A stretch of 64,000 nucleotides of DNA from Didymodactylos carnosus (lineage: Eukaryota; Rotifera; Eurotatoria; Philodinida; Philodinidae): assembly GCA_905250885.1 (NCBI GenBank), contig CAJNOQ010000089.1, positions 1 through 64,000 of the forward strand. The letters are read 5' to 3'. The notes beneath the pieces are model-generated. The model made no database searches. It was given only the letters and a program-made list of their open reading frames with translations, and was not told where the DNA came from. The stretch's first letter is position 1. Every line of letters begins with the position of its first letter. Of the stretch, positions 52,863-64,000 are shown piece by piece. The translations under genes were made by a program, and so were the position numbers.

Positions 52863-55800
52863 AAAATATCTAACTATCATTATTAAATCTCCCACAGTAT
52901 TTCTACCCTTCTTATTTCTTCCACGTTAGACTTTCTCCTCTCTTGATTGTTCATTTTTGTGCAACAATATAAACAAAGAAGTGTTGTGTGTGTGTTTTTT
53001 TCTATTTTTGTATGACAATTAACAGAATCAATTAATAAACAAAAAGATGCTAAACTATTTTATTGTTGTTGATCTTATTTTAGTTTTTTTTCTCGTAAAG
53101 GTAAAAAATCTCTTTTTCTCTGAAAACAAAATAAATAAAATGTCAGATGTTTTTTCTCTCTATATCTCTTTCTCTCCTTCGTTGTTATCATACACAGAGA
53201 AAAAAACGTTTTTCACGCATTTGTATATGTTTTTTTTTTTTGTCATTTATTCAATTTGTTCTTACTCTTCTTTTTCTTTTTTCTATAAATGCAATTCTTC
53301 AAAGGAATGAATGAATGGACAAAAAAAAAATTGAATGTTATGTACTTCATGTTTCTTCTTTTTAATATTATTATTTCGGTTTGAGATATGATGTTAGTTT
53401 AGTAAAGAAACATCATTGATCAATTTATGTGTTCTGATCAGAGTAAAAACGATGTGGTGTTTACTTTTTCTCGTCTTTATTCTTGTGTATGTATGTGTGA
53501 CTTTTTTTTTTTAAATGTTCGCGCGCTTATGAAACTATTATTATTTTTCTGTATTTTTCTATTTGTTTGTCAATTTCATCCAGTTGTTAGTTATGATATT
53601 TGTCTCATGTATTTGGTCTTTGTTCTGGCTAATTTCATTTGAACTCAATTACTCTATTCAAAGATTTATGGCGAAAAATCGATATCTTCTCTAGAAATAA
53701 AACTTTTTTGTCTAAATTTACAAAATGAATGTTCTCATCATTGTTTACTGGAAAAATCAATATGATATTTTTTTAAGATTTTGTTTCTAAAAAACATTGG
53801 ATATTCTGTGTGCATCTGTCAAAGTTCATATTAATTTTGAATGACTGAACTGTGAGAATAACACTGAGTCGATGTGACTTTTTTTCAAAAATCTTTCATT
53901 TTCATTAACGTATCCTGTCGAGAGGTTAAATTTAAAAAACAATTTTTATATATTTTGTAAAGGATTTTTGAAAATAGTTCTACCTCAAAAAAGTCAATTT
54001 TTAACGTCATATTGGACTTTTTCAAAAATCATGACAATATCGTTTTAAATTTTTAACGTATCTATCTACTTAAATAAATTAATTCTATTTAGTTAAGTCA
54101 ATTCTTATAGTAAAACTTTCAGTTTATCTGCACGAATTGAACGGAGATTCTTCTTGTCTCTTCTTACTGCAATACTCAATTTCTCTTTTTTATATGACAA
54201 AAAAAAAATAAAACTTAGCACTTCTCAAAAACATCAAATCAAGCACAAATTGATATTATCGAGATATTTTAATTACTCAGACGATCTAAAAATTTGTTTT
54301 AAATCTTCATGCTTAATTTTCATACGAATTATGAAACGAGTACCTAATTGAAACTGCGTTACTCTACACGTAAAACAGTTAATTATAGAAGAACTTTTTG
54401 AAGATCATCGGAAAATGCCTCTCTCTGTAGAGGATGTGAGAGTAAGAGAAATATTGAGAACTATCCACTTCTAAAATATTATGGTGTACAGGTATAACAA
54501 GCTTCTTCATAAATATTTTGCAACAATGATAGTGTATATAACAATACATCGAAAATTCCTTTCAATTTGGAATGACGAGGATAAAAGAATTGCTGAAAAC
54601 AGCCCAATAAGTAAAATAAAGGTATTCAATAATAATTCTTCCGCATTTTTATAGTGTGAATATACGTCCATGTTTGAATCTCACAATAGCAAGATAGATC
54701 TTGAGTAGATAGATAAAACAATTTGAGTCCAAAAGATGTATAGGAAGCTGTGGTATCATAATTTTTTGGTACAAGGTGGTCATGTTCAGTTAAATCATAT
54801 CAATTTTTCTGTTTTCCGTTAATTAATAATTTAGGTATATTCATATTCAAGGAATCGAATGAATTTTTTCGGAAACTTTTGTTATCAAGTCAACTAGATA
54901 ACTGGAAAATCATCTGTCAGAATGACTATAAATCATCTTTTTAGACATCAGTTTGAAGCAGAATACCTCAATAGAAAAGTTGTCTCTGGAAGAATGTCGA
55001 TATTAATGCAACTTTTTATCAAAAGACATCCATTACTTAGAATTTTCAATAAATACTAAGTTGAGACCCAAAAAGCGTCATACACTTTTTTTTAATATCA
55101 AAGTCTACAAAACAGACAGGTGAATTTGAAAATTATGTAATTTATATCTAATCATTGGTTCGAATATCGTTTTGTTCAAAAACGGTTACTTTCCAAAAAA
55201 ATTTCTTTAGAATTTCTGAAAATAGCGAGTTTTTGAAAGAAGTCTTTCACCTTCCAGATTCCATTCTATTTTACTTCATGAATTCAGTCCAATAATCTCA
55301 TTGATGAAGGGTGATTAAAGGAAAGATTAACATCTCAAAAATTGACTATTTAACTGAACATATGAATTCTTTGGTCAAAACACCATGACTTTTTAAATAG
55401 TTTTTTAACTCAAATTGTTTAATAAATTCAAGATCGTACCATCATGAGATCTCCAACATGAGCGCATATCTACACTATAAATGTGGAAAAATTATCGTAG
55501 AATAAGCTCTTTTCTCTTGTGGATAAAAGCTTTAAAGTGTTTACAACTATCGCTGTTGCTCAATGAACGGCTATAGAGTAGCACAATATGACATTGAGTT
55601 TCTGATGTTAGTAAAAATATATATGAGAGTAAAATTGTTTTATTCGATTAATGATCGTTTTAGAACTACAACAAGAAAATATAAGAGTTTAACTATTTAA
55701 TCTTGAAAAAATTAAAGAATTTATCATTATTTCAGTCAGTAGTTCGTTAAGTTGTTGATAAGGGTTTCTCCTCTTTATATATACCAAAACAAGCATGCTT

Positions 55801-56108
55801 CTATACAGTAACCAACAGTCTTTTTTTTTCTATTATTATTTTTTTAAATGAAACAAGTGTCCTGTAAATACAACACACATACCTGTTGAAAAGTAGAAAA
55901 AAGAAAAGCATCATATGCTCTAATAATGGTCGCTGATGTTGCTATCAGGTTTTTTTCTTTTTTCTCTCTTTCTCTCGGTGTATTTTTTCTTCTCGATCCT
56001 CGATTATAAAAATAAATCATATTCTGGTAGTACTGTCAAAGAATTATTTTTTTAAGTATAATCAATTACATATTAAAAAGTTTTGTTGTTCTTAAATGCA
56101 ATAAAAAA
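52863..56108. other. Intergenic, no gene seen
   Basis: AT-rich spacer. The first 500 bases have AATAAA-like signals (52980-53110) and are probably the 3' UTR of the preceding gene. Open frames here are translations of T-rich sequence. No repeat with clear ends was found. Confidence 0.5.
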
Positions 56109-57921
56109 ATGTCGACAAATCCAACAATCAGTACAAAACGACATCACTATCAACAACAACTATCCACTACACAATCATTAACTAGTAGTTTTAATGAACG
56201 AGATATATTAAACACTACACAAAACGAAAATTCTATACAAAATTTAACGGGTACATTGGTAACTTTAATATTTCATGTGCCACTTACTTCACAAGGTAAT
56301 TTTATTATTTCTCTTTAATGAATAGTGAGTTTAATAATAAAAAATTCAGTAAAAGTGTTGATCATAACTCTTCATACATCGAGAAGTTAGTCTCGAATTA
56401 TACAGTTCATTTAAATATGGAGAAAAAAACTAAGAAAGGATAGTGGGTCTCTTTATATTTGCATTATGACATATAGCAACAAGGGAAATAATAGGATCTA
56501 TATGAGAATTTTCAGACTGAAAGTATCAATAAAAGATTATTCCATTGTGTTATACAGTATACAGCTGTTAATTATAAATGAATTAGATAATAGTCATATG
56601 TAGAACAAAAAACAACATTTTTGTTTATTGTTTGCCGTAAGCAAAGTCACTTACCGTTTGATAATACAATACAGACATACAACAATGCATTAAGAGTAGA
56701 AAAAAATCATGCTATTTAAAACATATATGGGATTCGCAGATTTAAAATAGAACAAAAGCACTTTGAACATTCTAACAGAAAGTTATGTTTGAATGTTTTA
56801 TTGAGAATGTGTTGATCACGAAATTTAAAGAAAAATAACAAAAAATAAATCTTCTATTAACATCTATTTCTTTTTGCATGCGATTCAAAATGGATTTCTT
56901 TTTCTCACATTAATTTAAACAATAGTTACATCGTGAGAAGAAATTAATGGATATTTCAAGAAGAAATTCGTCCGTAAGCTCTAGTGGAGTAAAGACGGAA
57001 TCTAAACCGAGAGCATCTTCGGGTACATGTACATTTGTTCGAGTCTTATATGGAGGTAAGAAGAAAATGTTTTGTAGATATGTACATGGTTATGTCTGTA
57101 CTTATTGCTCAGAAGATTAATTTTTTGAACGGATGAGATGCCATATTAGTATCTTATAACTATGTTAGAGAATCTATAAGATGTATAATATATAATAATA
57201 CATCACCGTCATTATTTTAGTTAAATACTTTTAATTTATTTTAGATAATCAACAGTTATTATTAAATAGTTATGCATCTTGTCGTCGACTACTCAATTGG
57301 GTGAAGGAAAAAGTCGTTGTTGCTCCAGATGGTATAGTTTTTTCTTACAAAATTTGCCTTTTATCTGCTACAGTTTTGTTACAGTTCTACAGATAAATCA
57401 CATAATATGATTTTAGAAATGATTGACTTCATGGATAATGATGGTAAACTCAAAGAATTAAATACTCATTCGGAAGAATATGCTACACACTATTTAGTGC
57501 CAAGAAGTACATATTATGTTTTAAAAATCGAAGGTATTGTCGATTCTTTTGATTTCTAAAGATAATCATATCTAGACACACTACTATTTGTTTAGTGGAC
57601 AATGCTAGTGGTGAAAAGCGGTACACGGCAATTTTTAATTTTGACCAACTTGATCAAAAACTTTGCACAGTTTTAACAAGTAAATTCAAAACTGTTTTAA
57701 TATGAAGAATTTATATATTTTATGGTTCATGATGTGTTACGATTTCAGTTCTAGTCAAAACTTTTTACATTTCAGACTCTCTCAATACATTGAATAGTGG
57801 AAAATCATTTGTTCCGTCTAAAAAACGTCCACCTCGATTGAATACATCAGCACAATCGACTACCAATGCTACGAATCAAACACGAACAAAACGGGGTCCA
57901 ACTAAAAAGCAAACGTCTTGA
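56109..57921 (+). CDS. CXorf65-like protein, alternative first exons
   Basis: Common exons 57245-57331, 57417-57533, 57596-57679 and 57776-57921 follow either first exon 56109-56295 (206-residue product) or first exon 56947-57055 (180-residue product). Both first exons start with ATG and end in the same phase with good GT donors, and splicing one to the other would hit a stop, so they are mutually exclusive. The core resembles human CXorf65, a small conserved protein of unknown function (domain sometimes labelled putative interleukin-2 receptor gamma because of gene adjacency, not function): GDNQQLLLNSYASCRRLLNW, MIDFMDNDGKLKEL, and STYYVLKIE against the human TYYVCKVE. The first beta strand of this fold comes from the alternative exon (GTLVTLIFHVPL or CTFVRVLYGG). 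The C-terminal 45 residues are basic and disordered (KKRPPR, TKRGPTKKQTS). No membrane segment. Confidence 0.8.
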
Positions 57922-58786
57922 TTAATTATCAAAATAGTTTTTTGTTCGTAACAAGAAATCATATTGTTAAAACGTCTAAATTGTGTGTCATATGTATGTA
58001 GATGTAATGATTTACGTCTAATTCTTCCATAACTTCATTGACAATTCTTAGAGCATATCTTTCAAAACGTGATACAATTGTGTTAAAGTTTTGTTACTTT
58101 TTACGGATAATCATAGTTTATTTTATTTAACGAGATATCCAACATATTTGGACAATCAAGCATTCGTCTAACTTGACTTTAAAAAATGTGTTTGTAAACG
58201 CAATAAAAGTTTGTGATACAAAGTTTTTTCTACCTCGTTCAAAATTATTCGATAAAAGAATCTTTTGTATCTCTTGAAGAGCAAGCCAAAAACAATTAGA
58301 TGATATTGATGGAATGTTTACAAATAAACGTTTATCAATTGATGAGAAATTTATTTTCATTGTTATTTTTGATCGTTCTATGGCTGGCTGTCCGACCGTT
58401 TTCACTCATAAAAAAAATTCAACATCATCCAATAAACTACTATGTTGGTTTTCATCACGCTTATCTGAAAATAATCTTGTCTAATTATTGCGTAGACCGT
58501 ACTTGTTTTCATCAAATATATTGTTTCTTTAATCCACATTTGTCTTGATTGTGAATATGTGAAAATGATGAAAATCCAGTATGATTCTATTTTGCTCCAT
58601 TTATAAAACTACGACCAGTTTCTGTATGTCTAAAGAAGATGGATTTAGCCAGTAAAAACGTCTTTCCTTTCAAGATGAACGTTTATTTTTTTTATACAGA
58701 AAGAAGACACACTAATCGAAAGTAGAACAGACCAAGTTTACACGAATAATGAAATTCAATTCACAAACTTACATTTGTGAAACAAA
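57922..58786. other. Intergenic spacer, no supported gene
   Basis: Contains overlapping frames on both strands at 58127-58548, neither with splice context or a recognised motif. The first 200 bases probably hold the 3' UTR of the CXorf65-like gene. Confidence 0.45.
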
Positions 58787-59226
58787 CAGGATTGCCAACT
58801 GTAAAATTCAGAGTTCAGAAAAAAAATCTGTTAAAATTGAAAAAATCTTTCAACGATTTTTGAATAAAATGAACAAATTTAACAGCTAGAGATCGATAAC
58901 TAGCTTGTATGTCTTCATCCGTAAAATAAGAAATGAAGACTTTTTCTGTTCTATTGAATATATGTTACAAAAACGATTCATGACATGTAATGGGCTTTAT
59001 CTTTCAAGTAAACACACAGATGTGTATAAACGCATAAGAAAAAGAAAAAAAGACCTACATTAAGCATGACATCATTTAATCAGTTAAACTTTTATACTAA
59101 TGGTACATAATATATATTTTCCAGAAAAAAGTAAAAAACGCCAGAAATCCGAAAATCAGAATTCATTCGGAAAAGAAGCTCAAAATCAGAAAAAATTTCG
59201 ATAAATCGGAAGAGTTGGCAACCCTG
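58787..59226. mobile_element. hAT-type MITE with 8-base target duplication
   Basis: Ends CAGGATTGCCAACT and AGTTGGCAACCCTG are inverted with one mismatch. GAAACAAA (58779-58786) on the left and GAAACAAC (59227-59234) on the right are an 8-base target duplication with one change, which is the hAT superfamily pattern. Length 440 bases, no transposase. The near-perfect duplication suggests modest age. Confidence 0.8.
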
Positions 59227-59627
59227 GAAACAACCGTACTTTTGGATTGAATTACCCAAAAGTAAATGTGTAAGAAGAGTTATAATTCCTTACTTTAGTC
59301 AACACGTAATGTTTGTTTCGGCTCCTTCACTAACTCCGTATTACATATGTAACTTAATATACCTAGTCTACATCATTTATACTATTCGAGTCTAACTTTC
59401 GTTTAGAGTATATTTCTAGATGTACGCCTCTCGTCCATAAAATCTCATGCGTTTGACTTCAAAAAAGAAACTCAAGCATGTCTTGTTTAAGAATTTTTTC
59501 CATCAGACCAATCTCGTATAGTTTATACATCGTACGAATGATCTGAAGTTCGATGAAAAATATCAGAATTTTATTATTTAAAAAAGCATGACCAGCATGG
59601 TAATATAAATGATAAAAAATATTTGTG

Positions 59628-60857
59628 TTATGTATTAATCCTCTCTAATTGAAACATTCTCTCCCGTAAAGATTGAAATGTTATTCTATCTTTTGTTTCG
59701 TATGCCCAACATCGTTGTAATAATAAATACATGTCAACAGAACAATTAATTGGTTTTGGATGAATCTCTTTATCTAATTTAACATGATGAACTATTTCTG
59801 AATCTTCCTTAAGAGCGGGATAGGGTTTTTTTGGGTTGTCAATCATCAGTTGTATGAGTGTAATTCCCAGAGACCAGACGTCTGATTTCGAAGTAAATAT
59901 TGGATCCTTATCATGACGTGGAGTAGTAATTTGTGTAGTATTTGTAAATGGTAAACATTCAGGTGCCAACCATCGAAACTGAAAATTTTCAGTATCTTTC
60001 CTTAAATTATTTCTTCCTTCTTCTAATTTCATAGAGTGACCGAAATCTGCTATTCTTATGAATCCATATTTATCGACTAATACATTTCCAGCTGTCAAAT
60101 CTCGATGAACAATATGACATTTTTCTAAATACATCATACCACTCGCTATTTGAAATCCAACATTGGCTACACGTCTCATCACTGATTTTTCAGTTTTATT
60201 TTTTAATGGACAATAAGAGAAAAGATCTCGTCCCCCATCAGCTAGAATTAGATAAAGATATTCATCATCTGACCAATAACCGTATAACTGTACAATTGGA
60301 AAATAACATAATTCTCTTAGCCTTCTAAATTCGTTGTTAAAATAATGGGTTAAATCTTTCCTCTCTCTTTGATAACGTTTAATGAATACAGGAAGCTGCT
60401 GTTTATCCCATATTCCTTTTTGAATATATGAATTGTGATTACCTCCTTTTATCCAATTATCCAATTTAAAATTTGCTATATTAATACGCCAACCGTCGAC
60501 ATTTACGAATGATGTCGAGATTGGTAATTCTTTCTTTAAATGCGGCCAATGTATGCCTTTCGTTTGTGCAGGATTTTTCTGATAATATTCGATGAGTTTA
60601 TTCAAATATTCTGATGTTATATTTGTACCACTAACTGGTATACGATAGTGAGTAACAAGACACTTATGATTTGATTCTTCGCATCTGACAGATAGTATGA
60701 TATAATTGTTCATGCCGGATATTGAATTACGTGACGGTTCAATAGACGATACTAATTCATCATTTTCACATGATTGTCGTATTACATATGTTCCCACGTC
60801 ATCAGATGTTAAACAACGCTGAATAACGGATGGTTCAGCCGATTGTAGCTTGGGCAT
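59628..60857 (-). CDS. Compact SH2-tyrosine kinase, single exon
   Basis: A 409-residue non-receptor tyrosine kinase. Residues about 10-100 look like an SH2 domain: GTYVIRQS carries the phosphotyrosine-binding arginine (R27), then NYIILSVRC, HYRIPV and a C-terminal helix. The kinase domain follows (about 125-405): ATP lysine in VFIKRY (K160), helix-C glutamate E176, HRDLTAGNVLV (D253, N258), DFG at 271-273, RWLAPE, SDVWSLGITL and a final RCWAYETKDR. Two oddities: the glycine loop (IKGGNHNSYIQ) is loose, and the activation loop has no tyrosine between DFG and APE, so it cannot be switched on in the usual Src-like way. There is no SH3 domain, no membrane segment and no myristoylation glycine at position 2. 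An in-frame TAG lies two codons before the ATG, and an acceptor-like site just upstream suggests a spliced 5' UTR. The family assignment is firm, the subfamily unknown. Confidence 0.9.
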   Translation of the reverse strand: MPKLQSAEPSVIQRCLTSDDVGTYVIRQSCENDELVSSIEPSRNSISGMNNYIILSVRCEESNHKCLVTHYRIPVSGTNITSEYLNKLIEYYQKNPAQTKGIHWPHLKKELPISTSFVNVDGWRINIANFKLDNWIKGGNHNSYIQKGIWDKQQLPVFIKRYQRERKDLTHYFNNEFRRLRELCYFPIVQLYGYWSDDEYLYLILADGGRDLFSYCPLKNKTEKSVMRRVANVGFQIASGMMYLEKCHIVHRDLTAGNVLVDKYGFIRIADFGHSMKLEEGRNNLRKDTENFQFRWLAPECLPFTNTTQITTPRHDKDPIFTSKSDVWSLGITLIQLMIDNPKKPYPALKEDSEIVHHVKLDKEIHPKPINCSVDMYLLLQRCWAYETKDRITFQSLRERMFQLERINT

Positions 60858-63800
60858 TATCTAATTGCGAATTGGTACACCTAAAAGTATATCAGGAAAA
60901 ATGAGTATCTTTGCCAATATGACTATGCAATATGCTTTTATTACAAAATTTTTTTGTTTTGAGATTCTATGACTGGCACATCCTATATATAATTTACAAG
61001 AGCTTCCAGAGTCATGAAAACAACTTCAAAAATTCATGAATAAGCTTAAATTTTGCAAGATAGTATTTTTATTTTTATTTCCTTCGATGTAAATAATCCC
61101 ATGTGCATGACAATTGAAGCGTGGGCAATACTGCAAGAACAGTCAAAAATTAAGAAAAGTTTTGAATCACACCACAAATATTGACGAAATGAAACAAATT
61201 TTCATTATATTCAAAGCAGAGAACTTCTCTTATTTCACTGAGTTCAAAACTTTTCAATTACTGTGGTCGATTCTTTATGTGAGAACTGTGACCATGCGAT
61301 AAATATCAGTATATCAAATAGTTTAGTCGATATTGTAGAAAACAAAACAATTTATATATGAGTCCTTTTCTTTTTTTCTTCTTAAGTAAATATACCCTTT
61401 TTCCTTAATGTTAGTCTACATATTTTTATTTTATTTTTTCGACAGTCTTTCCTTTCAGACTTATAGGATTTTTAAAGATGAAAAATTTAGATTTTTACCG
61501 GTGTTTCATTATTTTTGCCTTAAACCGGAAAGGAAGCGATATTTTCAGCTCTGAGATATGGTTTGAACTATCTCTCGTAAAAATTTGAGCTCGATTGAAT
61601 GAGTTTCTGATGTGATTGTAGTGGATGTCAATGAAAAACCGAGTTTTCTCGAGATCTCGAGGAAAATGATAAAGAAGTGAAACAAAAATAAATGATATAT
61701 AAAAGGCTTTCATTTACTCTGACAACATAAAGTCTCTTTGAGGATAATTGAAAATAGTATTGATGATGAAAAAAGGTAAACGTACTTTTAATTTAGATGC
61801 GTTGTTTTGGTCAGTTCAGTAAAATTAATGTAACTTTTCAAAAAAGTGTTCTACAGGCTTGCAGAGCATCTCATTTTGAAGCATAGATATTGTTCTTCAA
61901 GTGCGACCTGTTTTAACCTATTTTAAGGCTAAAACGTCAACACGGCTCTGGAAAACTACGAATTCTGAACAAGAATTTTCAGTGATTTTTGAAAGTTTTC
62001 TAAAAAAACTGGTAAAAATATTTAGTCTAACGTCAAATATTATGGATTCTGAAAGTAGTAACATAGGACTAGTGAATTCAACAAGTTTTTGAGTTCAGAT
62101 TTGAGTTGCTGGCAGAGGATGACCTTAAGTCAAACAGAAATTACGTGAAAGCAAAATTACGTAAGCAAAAAAGAATTTTTTTTCAATTCATTACGTTACC
62201 TATAATGTATGTCAAGTAGAGAATGATTAATATCACCTCCATAATATAGCTGATCTGTATAAATTTTATTCCAAGAAAACTGAATCTATTAGAGATGCAG
62301 TGCAGTCGCGGAAAAGTTGACAGTAAGAGAAAGAAAAATGGTACTGGTCTGCTCTCTTGTCCGACTTCTTGACAGATTCTTGACTTTTGGCGTTTGTTTA
62401 AAAAAAACCAAAACGAAAAAATATACATAGGACTTAATTTTTAGTTTTCTTTTCTTTCCGTAAAAAGAGAGATTACCCGCTTCCTGATGCCTACTTCTGA
62501 ATGTGCTCTTTCTCGTGATCTGTAAAAAAAATCTTTTAGTACAGATGGTGTGAAAAAAGTAGCGAAAAACTGCAGCTTTTTGGTACTTATCAATTGAGGA
62601 CACCTTCGCTGTACTCAAATTGTTTTTCAGCAAATAAATGCAAGACAAGACATAAATATATAGGATGATAGAGAACTCCGAGCGCTATCAGAATATATAA
62701 TTACTTTTTTTTAAATGCATTTTATAGTGATGATATATTAAAAAAATCGAGTACAACTATTTTTTTCCAGGTGGATATAATATATTAAGTTATCCATAGC
62801 ATAGGAATCGACAAAACAAAATTGGGAACTTTATTTTAAACATTAATATTCTGGAAAAAAAGGTAAAAATAATCAATAAAAAATTAAAACAAAAAGCCTT
62901 GTCTGATCAATCAAAGCAAATTTAAAGATTCTTGTCTGAAATGGCAAAAGACTAGAATCTTACAAGAACATCAACAAGAAAGTGGAACAGTGTACTTAAG
63001 TTTCGAAGAAAAGAAAATAGTTTTTTTATGAAGATTTACATTTTTGATAAAAAATATATTCCTTTTTAATGGTTCACTGAATATTGAGTAATATCATAAT
63101 TATTTCGTTTGTAGACGAAAATTATAATTATACGTAGTATTTTAACTCTTATATTTGTTTTCATTACTAGTCGTTCAATTCCAGTTGGAGTGTTCCAATT
63201 TAGATAAATTACTGTCAAATATTAGTTAAAAATAACCAGCAATTGTGCTGCGCACAAGTTGCGATGTCAATGCGATGTCAAGACACACCCTCAGAAATAA
63301 TGATTCTGGGTCAAAAAATCGATTTTGAGATAAGCATATGGAAAGATAGCCTGAAGTGTCTACTTTCAGAATCTGTATCGCTTTCTGTTATAAAAGTGAT
63401 TTTTCGCGACTTTCGAGCAAGTTTTCTAGGAACCTCGAAAAACCGGGTCTTCAAATAAGAGCTTTTTTCTAGATGCTCATGTAATTAAAGTTTTTTCTCA
63501 ACGCGTAAATGTGTAGCGTAAACTTTTCTGATCAAAATAAGACCTCGCACAACTCTGGATGATCTTGCGTCAAAAAGTTACAAGCATTTTCCTACAAATT
63601 CTAAAACTGAACGTTTAATACAGCGTTTTCTCTACACGGGAGTTACACCTAATTTAAAATAAACTATGTACTAACTTGAAACTAAGATTATCCTCTATAA
63701 TTAATTACATTGCAACTCATTTTATATATCAGTGCATTGATTATCTCTAAGCTATCAGTGCTGTCTATCTATCTATATATATAAAGAAGAATGTTTGTCT

Positions 63801-64000
63801 GTTTGTCTGTTCTTTATGCATTTGGTCCCTGTAAGAGCTAGCGTCACCAAACTTTCCATGACATACCCTTAGGTCCAGAGGAAGGTTGAAAAGGGGTCGG
63901 TGAGGATGAGCGTGAGAAACTCCTTGCTTTTCTCATGGCCAACTTTACGTAGCGTATTCAAGAGTGGGTGAAATCAAAGAAAATTTTTTGGTTAGTTATA
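60858..64000. other. Gene-free 3' end of the window with repeat fragments
   Basis: No supported gene. At 63238-63290 there is a fragment of the same terminal repeat (GCGCACAAGTTGCGATGTC) that caps the 14985-18035 block. From about 63766 a TCTATCTATATATA start followed by TTTGTCTGTTTGTCTG looks like the edge of another dispersed repeat running out of the window. Confidence 0.5.
63238..63290. repeat. Dispersed copy of the 14985-18035 repeat tip
   Basis: CAATTGTGCTGCGCACAAGT and the following TGCGATGTC match the tips of the block at 14985-18035, with a small local duplication of the TGCGATGTCAA motif. It is a terminal fragment, or one end of a copy whose other end I could not find. Confidence 0.6.

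Noticed and set aside
58127-58548. Overlapping frames of 92 (-) and 82 (+) residues
   Set aside because: They shadow each other on opposite strands; neither has splice context, known motifs or convincing composition.
62183-62648. Minus-strand frames of 81 and 119 residues
   Set aside because: Two overlapping frames of poor composition with no splice or homology support.

Overview
The window is AT-rich animal DNA. It has multi-exon genes with short GT-AG introns (many of 50-120 bases), metazoan-specific gene families, and many short non-autonomous DNA transposons. The small introns, base composition and dense mix of conserved genes and foldback repeats would fit a rotifer, perhaps a bdelloid. 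That taxonomic call is inference; the sequence itself only shows that it is an invertebrate metazoan.

Layout. 1-3604: gene-free, with one small inverted-repeat element. 3605-6659 (+): Nemo-like kinase (NLK), 14 exons. 8887-10105 (-): a conserved-looking 255-residue protein I do not recognise, 7 exons. 10106-19051: no gene, but a stack of inverted-repeat elements, including a mariner-like MITE and a palindromic element inserted into a larger foldback block. 19052-26020 (-): a membrane-anchored collagen with a furin-type site, 19 exons. 28741-32800 (-): a five-finger C2H2 zinc-finger protein, 7 exons. 36256-37029 (+): TMEM163-like zinc transporter, one coding exon. 37879-39536: a large foldback element. 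39913-42498 (-): SANBR/KIAA1841 homologue, 2 exons. 43889-50533 (-): NEK10-like ciliary kinase, about 26 exons, with a 227-base exact duplication around a single N that looks like an assembly fault. 52302-52862 (+): an acidic, Gln/Asn-rich protein of unknown function. 56109-57921 (+): CXorf65-like protein with two alternative first exons. 58787-59226: hAT-type MITE with an 8-base target duplication. 59628-60857 (-): compact SH2-tyrosine kinase. 60858-64000: no gene, a few repeat fragments.

The exon models were assembled by reading splice sites and phase by eye. For NLK, the 8887 gene, the collagen, the zinc-finger gene, SANBR, NEK10 and the CXorf65-like gene the summed exons are an exact multiple of three with no internal stop, which is strong internal support. 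The genes are unrelated in function (signalling, matrix, transcription, metal transport, cilia), as expected for a random piece of animal chromosome; I see no operon or gene cluster. The most interesting items are the furin-site transmembrane collagen, the alternative starts of the CXorf65-like gene, and a hammerhead-ribozyme-like core on both arms of a small palindromic repeat.
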